Assembly (NCBI GenBank): GCA_036275915.1
Contig: DASUCV010000022.1
Span: 62,001-126,000 of the forward strand
Direction: 5' to 3'
DNA from: Candidatus Polarisedimenticolaceae bacterium
GTDB lineage: Bacteria; Acidobacteriota; Polarisedimenticolia; Polarisedimenticolales; DASRJG01
DNA: 64,000 nucleotides
In this document: in pieces, positions 19,337 through 26,901 of the stretch
Layout of the letters: every line of letters begins with the position of its first letter
How positions within the stretch are numbered: position 1 is the stretch's first letter
The notes under the pieces: generated by a model
Databases searched by the model: none
Told to the model about the DNA's origin: nothing
The model's input: the letters and a program-made list of their open reading frames with translations, nothing else
Translations under genes and position numbers: made by a program

Positions 19337-19819
19337 CTACTTCTTCTTCCGCGTGCTCGGGTCGTCCGCCGGGTTCACGTACGTGAGCTGGAACGGGCCC
19401 ATGCCGTGGACCTGCACCGTGCACGCCGTCTTCGCCATCGCGTAGTGGCGCATCTCGGCGGGAAGGAGCACGTAGCCGCCGACGGGTAGGTCCTTCATCG
19501 ACCCTTTCTCGAACTTCTCACCCATCCCGATGTCGAAGGTGCCCGAGAGCACCGTGACGTGCTCGTCGGTCGGATGCCAGTGCGGCATGATCCTGTAACC
19601 GGCCGGCATCTGGAGGCGGACGACGTAGAGTCCGGCCTTACCCGGGTCGCCCGAGATGACGGTGAACTTCGCGTTCTGTTCGAAAACCGGCGGCGGCGGG
19701 CCCCACTTGAGCTCCGACGGCATGGCGATGACGTGACCCGGCTTGCCCGCATCCTGGGCCCAAGCGGTCACGACGACGAAGGCGAGAACGGCCAACCCCA
19801 CAGCGATGAGCTTACGCAC
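19337..19819 (-). CDS. Exported cupin-domain protein
   Basis: 160 residues from GTG 19819, which has GGAGG upstream; the ORF could extend seven codons to ATG 19840. Signal peptide ~1-22 (IAVGLAVLAFVVVTAWAQ). Cupin motif 1 is HWHPTDEHVTVLSG (two His plus Glu as metal ligands), followed by motif 2 PAEMRHY with the third His. A Lys-rich tail (STRKKK) closes the protein. It resembles single-domain, periplasmic cupins of unknown substrate (DUF4437-like or anti-sigma ChrR-like cupins); a binding or small-molecule dioxygenase role is possible but not shown by sequence. Confidence 0.75.
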   Translation of the reverse strand: MRKLIAVGLAVLAFVVVTAWAQDAGKPGHVIAMPSELKWGPPPPVFEQNAKFTVISGDPGKAGLYVVRLQMPAGYRIMPHWHPTDEHVTVLSGTFDIGMGEKFEKGSMKDLPVGGYVLLPAEMRHYAMAKTACTVQVHGMGPFQLTYVNPADDPSTRKKK

Positions 19820-19905
19820 ACGGCACCTCCATGCGCGCATCTTAAGCCCGCGGGGTGCGCAAGAGACGTGGGATTCTCGTCGCGCCGGTCAGAGAAGCGG
19901 AACGA

Positions 19906-20367
19906 TCAGAGAGGCTCGGACGGGGACTTGTTGTGTCCCTTCTTCTTGCCCTTGCCGTTACCGCTGTTGCCCGGGTCGGTGCCGCCGGTTCCGCTGCCGT
20001 CGATCTGGTACGGAGTCGGGGACCCGGCCTTGGCACCGGTTTGCAGCTGCGCGCTGAAGCCCGTCATGAACGAGTTCACCTGCGTGTCGGTCACGACATT
20101 TCCGGGCCGCGTGGTCGTCACGTTGAGGCCGAGCGCGCCGGCGATCGACGCCACGTCGCCTTCCGTGAGGGCCTTGTCGAGCGAAAGCGCCGGCAGCGTG
20201 TAGCCCGCTCCGCGGAGGCTCGCCTCGGCGGCCACGGGGCCGGAGGCCTCGAGCTTCTTCGCCTGAGCCAGCCGCGTGTAGAAGTTCCCGACCGTCGGAC
20301 CGGCCGCGAACGCGGGCAGGCCGATGGCAAGTACGCCGAACATCGTGAACGCCAAGAATCTCTTCAT
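19906..20367 (-). CDS. Hypothetical secreted protein with Gly/Ser/Lys-rich tail
   Basis: 153 residues. ATG 20367 has an excellent ribosome site (GGAGGAAAG), which sets the start downstream of longer in-frame ORF starts. Signal peptide 1-22 (MKRFLAFTMFGVLAIGLPAFA). The mature part has helical stretches (FYTRLAQAKKLEASG, LTEGDVASIAGALGL) and a low-complexity C-terminal tail, SGTGGTDPGNSGNGKGKKKG. No family recognised. About 285 bases separate it from the divergent TMTC-like gene. Confidence 0.6.
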   Translation of the reverse strand: MKRFLAFTMFGVLAIGLPAFAAGPTVGNFYTRLAQAKKLEASGPVAAEASLRGAGYTLPALSLDKALTEGDVASIAGALGLNVTTTRPGNVVTDTQVNSFMTGFSAQLQTGAKAGSPTPYQIDGSGTGGTDPGNSGNGKGKKKGHNKSPSEPL

Positions 20368-20652
20368 CGAACTTTCCTCCCCCTGCTCGGGATCCGAGAG
20401 ACACCGCCCAGCGTGTCGAGTTGGGTCTGCCGTGCCGATCCGCCCATCGAGTTGCGACGACAACAATACTGGCAGAACGGCCGTTCGTCCAAGGCTCCTT
20501 TTCGAGCGCCCGTACGCCTCACTTTTGCGTTTGGGGGACGGCAGCCGATCGGCGCCGGGCGCTCGCTCGACGAGAGTTACCGGGATCGCGGCCCCGAGTC
20601 AATCGGCCGGCGAAGGTCTCTGTTGCATCCGTGCAACGGATAGAATCGCGGC

Positions 20653-22356
20653 GTGATGGGGCCGTTCCGCCGATCGCCCTGGTCCGCAGCGCCGGCGGTG
20701 GCCGCCTTCCTGGTGTACGCGGCCACCCTCGGCGCCGGCTTTCTCTACGACGACGAGGCGTTCCTTCGAACGAACAGGTACGTGCAAGATGCCTCGCTCT
20801 TGGTGCGCCTGCCGGCGATGCCGTTCCTGTCTTCGCCGGCGATGGGCAACACGAACTACTACCGCCCGGTCGTCGGCGTCCTCGACAACCTGACGTGGCA
20901 CGCGCTCTCCGGCCGGCCGCTCGCCTTCCATCTGCTGAGCATCCTCCTGCACATGACGAACGCCACGCTCGTCATGCTGCTCGTCCGCAAGACGTCGGCC
21001 GTCCTTCCCTTCGTCGCCGCCGGCGCGGGCGTGCTGTTCGCGGTGCACCCGCTCGCGAGCGAGGCGGTCGCGTGGCCGAGCTGCCTCGCCGAGCTAGCGT
21101 TCACGGCGTTCGGCCTCGGCGCGCTCCTGCTCCACGTCTCCTCATGGGAGGCGCCCGCCGCTCTCGCGAGAAGCCGGCGCCTCACCGCCTGTCTGCTCTT
21201 CGGGCTCTCGTGCGGGTGCAAGGAGACGGCGGTCGCCTTCCTTCCGCTCCTCTTCCTCGCCGAGCTGTGGCTCCGGCCCGGCGGCCGTATCGGCTCCGCA
21301 TGCCGCGCGGTGCTCCCGTGGATCGCGGTCGTCGGAGCGTTCTTCGCGGTCCGGTTCGCGATCATCGGCGGGCTCGCAGGCGGCCGCGGCATGCGAACGG
21401 CGGCCCAGTCGCTCTGGAACGCTCCCGGTCTTCTCCTCCGCTACCTGCGTTGGATGGTCGTGCCGTCGCCGCTCCTCATCGAGCACGTCGTCTCACTCGC
21501 GCGCGGACCGGGGGCGGCCTTCGCGATCGGGGCGGCGGTCCTCGCCCTCGCGGGCGCCGGCGTCCTCCGCCTTCGGCGCTCGCGTCCCGATCTGGCGTTG
21601 GCGGCCGCGCTCACGGTGGTCCCGCTCCTTCCGGCCCTCTACCTCCCGGCACTCGGCCGCGACCCGTTCGCCGAGCGCTACGCGTACCTGGCGCTCGCCG
21701 GATTCTCCTGGCTCGTCGCCGGGGGTGTTGGGTCGATCGCCGCGCGGCCGAGCGGTCGCGTGCCCGCTTGGGTCGCTCCCGCCGTCCTCTATATCCTCGC
21801 GATCGCGGGCGCGACCCGGACGGTGAGGCGCTGCGGCGACTGGATCGATGACGGCACCCTCGGCCATGCGTCGGTGCGTGACGAGCCGAGGGCGGCGATC
21901 GGTTATCTCCTCGAGGGAGGCTGGCTCAAGGCCGAGGGACGGCACGAAGAGGCGTGGCGGGTCTATCGCGCAGGACTCGACGCCGTTCCCACGAGCACCG
22001 AGCTTCCGGTCAAGGCCGTGGAGCTCGGCGTCGAGCTACGGCATCTGAGCCATGACGACGTCCTCGCGCTCTACGAGCGCCTGGTTCCCCTCTCGCGCGA
22101 CAGCGCGCCGGCGCAGTTCAACCTCGGGCACGCGCTTCTCGAGGGTGGCCGTCTCGACGCCGCCCACGCCGCGTTCGCGCGCGCGCTCGAGCTCGTCCCC
22201 GATTCCGCCCCGAGCATGACGGCGCTCGCCGAGGTGACCCTGAGGCAAGGGGACGCCGCGAGCGCGGAGGCGCTCTGCCGCCGCGCGCTCGTCCTCCGCC
22301 CCGGCGACGCCGCCACCCTCGCGATCCTCGAGGAAGCGCAGAAGCGGGCTCCGTGA
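20653..22356 (+). CDS. TMTC-like multispanning glycosyltransferase (GT-C type) with TPR tail
   Basis: 567 residues from GTG 20653 (ATG one codon later is equally possible). Family hallmarks: FLYDDEAFLRTN, the acidic first loop; YYRPVVGVLDNLTW; HPLASEAVAWPSCLAEL; GCKETAVAFLPLL. About ten membrane segments run to residue ~375, followed by TPR-like helices (~400-565; AQFNLGHALLEGGRLDAA is the clearest unit). Predicted to transfer a lipid-linked sugar to an extracytoplasmic acceptor, as TMTC proteins do for cadherins in animals; the bacterial acceptor is unknown. Second of three such genes in the window. Convergent with the phosphatase-superfamily/TPR gene, 7 bases away. Confidence 0.78.
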   Translation: MMGPFRRSPWSAAPAVAAFLVYAATLGAGFLYDDEAFLRTNRYVQDASLLVRLPAMPFLSSPAMGNTNYYRPVVGVLDNLTWHALSGRPLAFHLLSILLHMTNATLVMLLVRKTSAVLPFVAAGAGVLFAVHPLASEAVAWPSCLAELAFTAFGLGALLLHVSSWEAPAALARSRRLTACLLFGLSCGCKETAVAFLPLLFLAELWLRPGGRIGSACRAVLPWIAVVGAFFAVRFAIIGGLAGGRGMRTAAQSLWNAPGLLLRYLRWMVVPSPLLIEHVVSLARGPGAAFAIGAAVLALAGAGVLRLRRSRPDLALAAALTVVPLLPALYLPALGRDPFAERYAYLALAGFSWLVAGGVGSIAARPSGRVPAWVAPAVLYILAIAGATRTVRRCGDWIDDGTLGHASVRDEPRAAIGYLLEGGWLKAEGRHEEAWRVYRAGLDAVPTSTELPVKAVELGVELRHLSHDDVLALYERLVPLSRDSAPAQFNLGHALLEGGRLDAAHAAFARALELVPDSAPSMTALAEVTLRQGDAASAEALCRRALVLRPGDAATLAILEEAQKRAP

Positions 22357-22363
22357 CGGGCCG

Positions 22364-24391
22364 TCACTCTTCCTTCGACAGCTCGTCGATCGCATCGGCG
22401 AGGCGTGCGCGCTCGGCGGGATCGCGCTCGATCTCGAGGGCTTGACGAAAGGCCCTCCGCGCCCCGGCGAGATCGTGCCGGTCGTTCCAGAGAATGGCGC
22501 CGATCGACTTCAGGAAGCTCGGATCGGCGGGTGCGGCGGCCGCGGCCGCGCGGTAACGGGCGATCGCCTCGTCGAACTTACCTTCCTGGTAGGCGAGCTG
22601 GGCGAGGTCACCCAGCGCCTGAGCGTCGTCCGGGCGGAGACGGAGCGCCGTTTCGAACGCGCGGCGCGCGTCGTCGAGGCGGCCCGCGGTCGCGAGCACG
22701 ACACCGGTCTCGACGGAGAGCTCGGCGCTCTCGGCGCCCGCGGCTTGCGCGTCGGTCGCGGCCGCGAGCGCGCCGGAAAGGTCGCCGCGCGCGTGGGAGG
22801 ACGCGATGAGCGACGCGCGCGGCGCGGCGAAGTGCGGATCGAGGGCGATCGCCTTCCGCCATTCGGCCTCGGCGCTCGTGACGTCGCCCGCGCCGGCGAA
22901 GGCGGAGCCGAGGTCGAACCGGTTGACCGCCGACGTGGGCGCGAGCGCGAGCGCCGCCTGGAACGACCCGATCGCATCGCGGTAACGCCTGTCCGCCAGG
23001 AGCGCCTGTGCGCGCACCGAGAGGGCGGGAACGTTCCGGGGATTCCGCCGGAGGATCGCGTCGGCAGCCGCGATCGTCTCCCGATGGCGGCCGCTCGCGT
23101 ACAGCTCCTTTGCCCGATCGACCGCTTCCGCCAGGTCGACGACGTCCTTCGGGTCGAGGATCGGGGCCGCGGCGGGCGCCGACGCCCGTCCCACGTAACC
23201 GAGCGACGCGAGCTTCGCGCGCTCTTCCTCCGAGATCGGTGCCTCGGAAGCGGCGGCGGGCGGCGGTCCGAGCGCCTCGAGGAACCGGCGCCCGACCGGG
23301 TCGCCGTCGGTATAGATGTTCTTCGTCTGGCCCGGATCCGCCGTGAGGTCGTAGAGCTCGCGCTTCGGCAGATCGATGAAGGCGTAGCGGCCGTCGGTGA
23401 GGCCGCGAGGCGCCGCCCACCCGTACGAATCGTTCGGCAGCATCGACTCGTACCCGATCGTGCGGGGAGGGAGGGACTCGCCGCCGACGGCGGAGACGAG
23501 CGATCGGCCGTCCTCGCGTTCCGCCCCCGGAAGCCCGGCGAGCGCGGCGACGGTCGGGGCGAGGTCGACGAGCGACACCAGGCCGGGAACCACGCGGCCG
23601 CGCGGGACGCCGGGACCGGCGATGACGAACGGGACGCGCAGCGTCGAGCGGTACGTGAAGATGCCGTGGGTGCGCTCACCGTGCTCGCCGAGGCTCTCCC
23701 CATGATCGCCCGCGACGACCACGATCAGCGGCTGCTCCGGACGTGACAGGCCGTCCAGGAGCTTCCCGATCTCGGCGTCCATCGCGGCGATCTCGCCCTG
23801 GTACGGGTCTTCTCTGTAACGGGTTCGGAACGGCTCGGGCGGCTCGTACGGCCAGTGCGGCTCGAAGTAATGGACCCAGAGGAAGAACGGCGAGGAGCCG
23901 GCGCGGGCCATCTCGAGCGCGCGCGCCGTGGTACCGGCGCCCGAGCGCTCGCGCGGTCCGTCGAGGTGCGCGTCGTAGGTGCCGAACCCGGCGTCGATCC
24001 CCCACACCGAATCGAGCACCGGCGCCGAGACGACCGCCGCCGTGCGCCAGCCGGCCGCGGCGAAGCGGGCGGCCAGGGTCGGTATCCGTCCGTCGTAGCG
24101 CGACACGCCGTTGTCCCGGACACCGTGCGTCGCCGGCGTGCATCCGGTCATCATCGCCAGGTGAGCGGGGAGGGTGATCGGCGCGGGCGACCAGCACTCC
24201 GCGAATCGCGCGCCCGAACTGGCCAGACGGTCGAGCGAAGGCGTTCCGGCGCCGGCCCGCCCGTAGCAGCCGATGCGATCCGCACGCGTCGTATCGAGCG
24301 TGATGAGCACGACGCTCGGGCGCGGCGTGGCCCCCGCCGGCGGCTTCGCGGCGGCGAGCGCGAGCGCCAGGAGCTGGGCGAAGAAAACCAT
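22364..24391 (-). CDS. Alkaline-phosphatase-superfamily (sulfatase-like) protein fused to TPRs
   Basis: 675 residues from ATG 24391 with a signal-like N-terminus (FFAQLLALALAAA). Sulfatase-fold domain ~25-430: metal-binding LITLDTTRADR (Asp33), GDHGESLGEHGE, and RELYDLTADPGQTKN. The formylglycine site C/S-x-P-x-R is replaced by T-L-P-A-H (Thr73 at the nucleophile position), so it is probably not a formylglycine sulfatase; Thr nucleophiles occur in phosphodiesterases and phosphoethanolamine transferases of this superfamily. Residues ~440-670 are five to six TPR units. This fusion is common in Acidobacteriota. Substrate unknown. Divergent from the metallo-beta-lactamase-fold gene with 69 bases between starts. 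Confidence 0.82.
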   Translation of the reverse strand: MVFFAQLLALALAAAKPPAGATPRPSVVLITLDTTRADRIGCYGRAGAGTPSLDRLASSGARFAECWSPAPITLPAHLAMMTGCTPATHGVRDNGVSRYDGRIPTLAARFAAAGWRTAAVVSAPVLDSVWGIDAGFGTYDAHLDGPRERSGAGTTARALEMARAGSSPFFLWVHYFEPHWPYEPPEPFRTRYREDPYQGEIAAMDAEIGKLLDGLSRPEQPLIVVVAGDHGESLGEHGERTHGIFTYRSTLRVPFVIAGPGVPRGRVVPGLVSLVDLAPTVAALAGLPGAEREDGRSLVSAVGGESLPPRTIGYESMLPNDSYGWAAPRGLTDGRYAFIDLPKRELYDLTADPGQTKNIYTDGDPVGRRFLEALGPPPAAASEAPISEEERAKLASLGYVGRASAPAAAPILDPKDVVDLAEAVDRAKELYASGRHRETIAAADAILRRNPRNVPALSVRAQALLADRRYRDAIGSFQAALALAPTSAVNRFDLGSAFAGAGDVTSAEAEWRKAIALDPHFAAPRASLIASSHARGDLSGALAAATDAQAAGAESAELSVETGVVLATAGRLDDARRAFETALRLRPDDAQALGDLAQLAYQEGKFDEAIARYRAAAAAAPADPSFLKSIGAILWNDRHDLAGARRAFRQALEIERDPAERARLADAIDELSKEE

Positions 24392-24460
24392 CACGGCATG
24401 GTAGCCTTGCCGGCCGTTCCGATCGTCGCGGAGGAGAGTCCCATCGCCACCGCGTCCCTC

Positions 24461-25363
24461 ATGCGTCGACTCGCGCTCGCATGCCTCCTGGCCGCGTATC
24501 CCGTCGCGGCGGCCGAGCCCGTGCGGCTCGTCCTGCTCGGCACGGCGGGTGGCCCCACGCCGAAGGCGAAGCGCGCCGCACCGGCGGAGGCGCTCGAGAT
24601 CGGCGATCGCGTCTACGTCATCGATTGCGGGAACGGGGTCGGGCGCCAGCTCGCGCTCGCCGGCCTCCCCCTCGACCACGTGCGCGAGATCTTCGTGACG
24701 CACCACCACTCGGACCACACCGCCGACCTGACGACGCTTCCCCTCCTCCTCTGGGGGACATCGCTCCAGGGCACGCTGGGGATCCACGGCCCACCGCCGC
24801 TCGCGAGGAGCGTGAAGGCCGGCCTCAAGGCGTCCGCGTTCGACATCGCCGCCCGAGTGAAGGATGAGGGACGCACACCCCTTCCCCAGCAGCTCCGCGT
24901 CGATGAGTTCCGGCACGATGGCGTCGTCTTCAAGGACGACCGCGTCACCGTGACCGCCGCGCGGGTCGACCATCCGCCGATCGAGCAGGCCTACGCGTAC
25001 CGCTTCGACGCAAGGGACCGCAGCATCGTCTTCTCGGGCGACACCGCGCCGTCGGCGAGCCTCGTCCGCCTCGCACGCGGCGCCGACGTTCTCGTCCATG
25101 AGGTGCTTCTCCTCGACCGCGACGAGGTGGCGGCATGGCTGAAGCTGCCCTCCGATGACCCGCTCGTCCGTCACATCGTGAGCAGCCACACGAGCTACCG
25201 CGACGTGGGGCGGATCGCGCGCGACGCCGGGGTCAAGACGCTCGTCCTCACGCATTTCGTTCCCGGAAATCTGGACGTCGATCGCGACCGCGTCGTCGGC
25301 GAGATCCGGAAGACCTTCGCCGGCGAGATCGTCCTCGGCGAAGACCTGATGGAAGTGAAGTAG
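24461..25363 (+). CDS. Exported metallo-beta-lactamase-fold hydrolase (RNase Z/arylsulfatase-like)
   Basis: 300 residues from ATG 24461, which begins a signal peptide (MRRLALACLLAAYPVAAAE); an upstream in-frame ATG at 24398 would bury the signal. The zinc motif HxHxDH is at 81-86 (THHHSDHTADL). Further ligands expected of the fold: FSGDTAPS with its Asp, VHEVLL, and the C-terminal His in LVLTHFVPG. The length and the DCGNG segment are like RNase Z/AtsA-type members rather than true beta-lactamases. Being exported, an RNA-processing role is unlikely; hydrolysis of a small ester, phosphodiester or sulfate ester is inferred only from the fold. Confidence 0.82.
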   Translation: MRRLALACLLAAYPVAAAEPVRLVLLGTAGGPTPKAKRAAPAEALEIGDRVYVIDCGNGVGRQLALAGLPLDHVREIFVTHHHSDHTADLTTLPLLLWGTSLQGTLGIHGPPPLARSVKAGLKASAFDIAARVKDEGRTPLPQQLRVDEFRHDGVVFKDDRVTVTAARVDHPPIEQAYAYRFDARDRSIVFSGDTAPSASLVRLARGADVLVHEVLLLDRDEVAAWLKLPSDDPLVRHIVSSHTSYRDVGRIARDAGVKTLVLTHFVPGNLDVDRDRVVGEIRKTFAGEIVLGEDLMEVK

Positions 25364-25446
25364 CGCCAACTTCCGGTCCGGCCCGCTGTATTTCCTCGCG
25401 AGGGTGGAATTCGGGAGCGGTCCACGAACCGCACCCCGGGTTGAGA

Positions 25447-25509
25447 GCCCCGGCGACAGGGGGACGCGCGAGAAGTGGGGCAGGTCTCACGCGATTCCGT
25501 CGCCGGGGC
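25447..25509. other. Long imperfect hairpin (possible structured RNA)
   Basis: Outer arms are a perfect 11-bp inverted repeat (25447-25457 GCCCCGGCGAC, 25499-25509 GTCGCCGGGGC). Inside them a second stem forms: CGCG, a one-base mismatch, and GAGA pairing with TCTC, closing an 11-base loop. The two-tier structure lies directly after the stop of the 31-codon ORF on the minus strand, and ~85 bases after the metallo-beta-lactamase-fold gene on the plus strand. No T tract on either side. Confidence 0.5.
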
Positions 25510-25515
25510 GATCCG

Positions 25516-25611
25516 CTAGCGGCCGATCAGCGGATTGATCGGCTGTGGATCGTCGCCGATCTCCCAGACCTTCATCGCAAGCATCGCCACAGTCAGGGTG
25601 AGCTCCATCAT
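25516..25611 (-). CDS. Putative 31-residue small protein
   Basis: ATG 25611 is preceded by GGAGG with a 5-base spacer, as good a ribosome site as any in the window. The product begins MMELTLTVAMLAMKVWEIGD and ends PINPLIGR: a short hydrophobic N-terminal half and a polar tail, possibly membrane-associated. Too short for family recognition. It stops 6 bases before the long hairpin. It may be a real small protein or a leader peptide, or a chance ORF. Confidence 0.4.
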   Translation of the reverse strand: MMELTLTVAMLAMKVWEIGDDPQPINPLIGR

Positions 25612-25762
25612 CGTGACCTCCGTGGTTGTGGGACCCGGGGTCATCGAACCGCCGTGGCTCAACTATCGGACCGGGCGTGGCCTGCGGAGCCGTTACCGAA
25701 CGGCAACCGCGCCGGCGGTGGCCGCTCGAGAGCGCGCGCTGCCGCGCGAATCCCCTGCGCAA

Positions 25763-25782
25763 TTGTTGCTTGACAGCAACAA
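25763..25782. promoter_or_regulatory. Palindrome enclosing a TTGACA box
   Basis: Perfect 7-bp arms TTGTTGC and GCAACAA around the hexamer TTGACA, in the AT-richest spot of the gene-poor stretch. It may be an operator or small hairpin. No convincing -10 box is found at the right distance on the plus strand. Confidence 0.35.
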
Positions 25783-25905
25783 GGAATGGTCACACACTTC
25801 GGCCAGCTACGACGGAGCTCCGGCCATCGAGACCAGCGGGTGGACGCGCACGGGAGGCCACCGGGCGCGTCCGCCAGCACCCCCCCGCGACCCCCGCTCC
25901 CGCCC

Positions 25906-26430
25906 TTACTTCGCGGGGGGGATTTTGAGCGCGGCGAGCTTTGCGGCGAGATCGGTGCCCGCGGTCTTCGCGTGCACCTCGCGATCGACGGCGGCGATCT
26001 TCCCATCGGCGCCGATGTAGAACGTCCATCGGTTGGCGAGGCCCATGCCGGGGATCAGCACGCCGTAGGACTCGGCGACCTTCTTGTCGGGATCGGAGAG
26101 GATCGGATAATCGGCCTGAAGCTCTTCAGCAAACTTCTTGTTCGTCTCGGCGTCATCGACCGACGCGGTGAAGTAGACAACGTCGAACGCGCGGATGGCG
26201 GCGCCGCTCTCACGGAGCGACTTGCACTCCGCGGTTCAGCCTCCGGTGAACGCCTTCGGGAACCAGGCCAGCACGACCGTCTTCCCTTTGAGCGCGGCGA
26301 GGTCGTGCACCTTGCCGTCCGACCCCTGGAGCTTGAACGGCGGGGCCGGGTCCCCCACCTTGAGCTCGGCCGCGAGAGCGACGCCCCCGAGCCCGAAGAT
26401 CGCAAGAACGCCCGCCAAGACCTTGCGCAT
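25906..26430 (-). CDS. Periplasmic peroxiredoxin, probable selenoprotein (Sec encoded by TGA at codon 65)
   Basis: 174 residues if the in-frame TGA at 26238-26236 is read as selenocysteine. Signal peptide 1-21 (MRKVLAGVLAIFGLGGVALA). The thioredoxin-fold AhpC/TSA sequence runs on both sides of the TGA: KVGDPAPPFKLQG before, TAECKSLRESGAAIRAF, YPILSDPDKKVAESYGV and RWTFYIGADGKI after. The TGA occupies exactly the peroxidatic Cys of the family motif PxxxTxxC (Pro58, Thr62, Sec65), with a candidate resolving Cys69. A SECIS-like hairpin lies at the expected distance (26203-26221). GAGGGA precedes ATG 26430. Role: reduction of peroxides or disulfide exchange in the periplasm. The alternative, a nonsense-mutated pseudogene, is less likely because the downstream frame is intact. 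Confidence 0.85.
26203..26221 (-). promoter_or_regulatory. Candidate bacterial SECIS element in the peroxiredoxin mRNA
   Basis: On the minus strand GUCGCUC-CGUGA-GAGCGGC folds as a 7-bp stem (one U.G pair) with a five-base loop. The loop begins 22 bases after the UGA and has G at its second position. These match the established bacterial SECIS rules (loop 16-37 bases from UGA, G among the first two loop bases). An alternative overlapping hairpin at 26213-26231 is too close to the UGA. Confidence 0.65.
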
Positions 26431-26516
26431 GATCCGGTCCCTCCGCGGACAGTGTGGCAGCGGCGGCGTCAGGTTCCAAGGGGACGCCCCGCCCTCAATT
26501 CATGATGGCCGTCACC

Positions 26517-26750
26517 TCAGGGAGCGTAGGCCAGGCAGCAGTACGAGCCGTCGGCCTGCGCCGAGCAAATGATCCCCGGGTTGTTCGGATTGCATGGTTG
26601 GCCGACCTGGGACGCACTGCACGACTTGATCCCACGCTGGCAGTGCGCGCCGCCGGGCGCGGCCTGAGTGCGGAGCGATTGGACGCCCGCCCCTGCGGCG
26701 GCGATCGCGACGGCGAGGCAGACGAGACGCAGGACTCGGTTCAACTTCAT
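26517..26750 (-). CDS. 77-residue exported Cys-rich peptide
   Basis: GGGAGGT precedes ATG 26750. Signal peptide ~1-30 (MKLNRVLRLVCLAVAIAAAGAG). The mature part has six Cys in a compact pattern (HCQRGIKSCSASQVGQPCN, GIICSAQADGSYCCLAYAP), indicating a disulfide-rich fold. I recognise no family. A TATAAC box on the minus strand at 26777-26772, 22 bases upstream, could be its -10 element. It is divergent from the 1173-residue secreted protein. Confidence 0.65.
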   Translation of the reverse strand: MKLNRVLRLVCLAVAIAAAGAGVQSLRTQAAPGGAHCQRGIKSCSASQVGQPCNPNNPGIICSAQADGSYCCLAYAP

Positions 26751-26807
26751 GGGGACCTCCCGGATTCCACGGTTATACGCCCAATCCCGACGCCGCGAAA
26801 CAGTGGA

Positions 26808-26835
26808 TTGACCCTGCTCACGCTCCCGGTATATC
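26808..26835 (+). promoter_or_regulatory. Sigma-70-type promoter for the 1173-residue secreted protein
   Basis: TTGACC (26808-26813), 16-base spacer, TATATC (26830-26835), about 65 bases before ATG 26902. Confidence 0.5.
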
Positions 26836-26901
26836 TAAGGCGAATAGCTCGCGGACGTGCGTCGTCCGCGCCCGCCTGGGTGCCACGGAACTGGGGCCGC
26901 T

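Larger units (their letters stand above)
25364..25905. other. Gene-poor stretch of about 540 bases
   Basis: Between the metallo-beta-lactamase-fold gene and the peroxiredoxin stop I see no conventional gene. It holds a long inverted repeat (25447-25509), a 31-codon ORF with a good ribosome site (25516-25611, minus) and a small palindrome around TTGACA (25763-25782), listed separately. Confidence 0.6.

Noticed and set aside
22364-24391. True formylglycine sulfatase
   Set aside because: The C/S-x-P-x-R activation site is absent.
26213-26231. First hairpin after the TGA as the SECIS
   Set aside because: Its loop starts only 12 bases after the UGA, closer than the bacterial SECIS range; the next hairpin (26203-26221) fits better.
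26236-26430. A 64-residue truncated peroxiredoxin (pseudogene)
   Set aside because: The TGA replaces the catalytic Cys precisely, the downstream frame is intact and conserved, and a SECIS-like hairpin is present.
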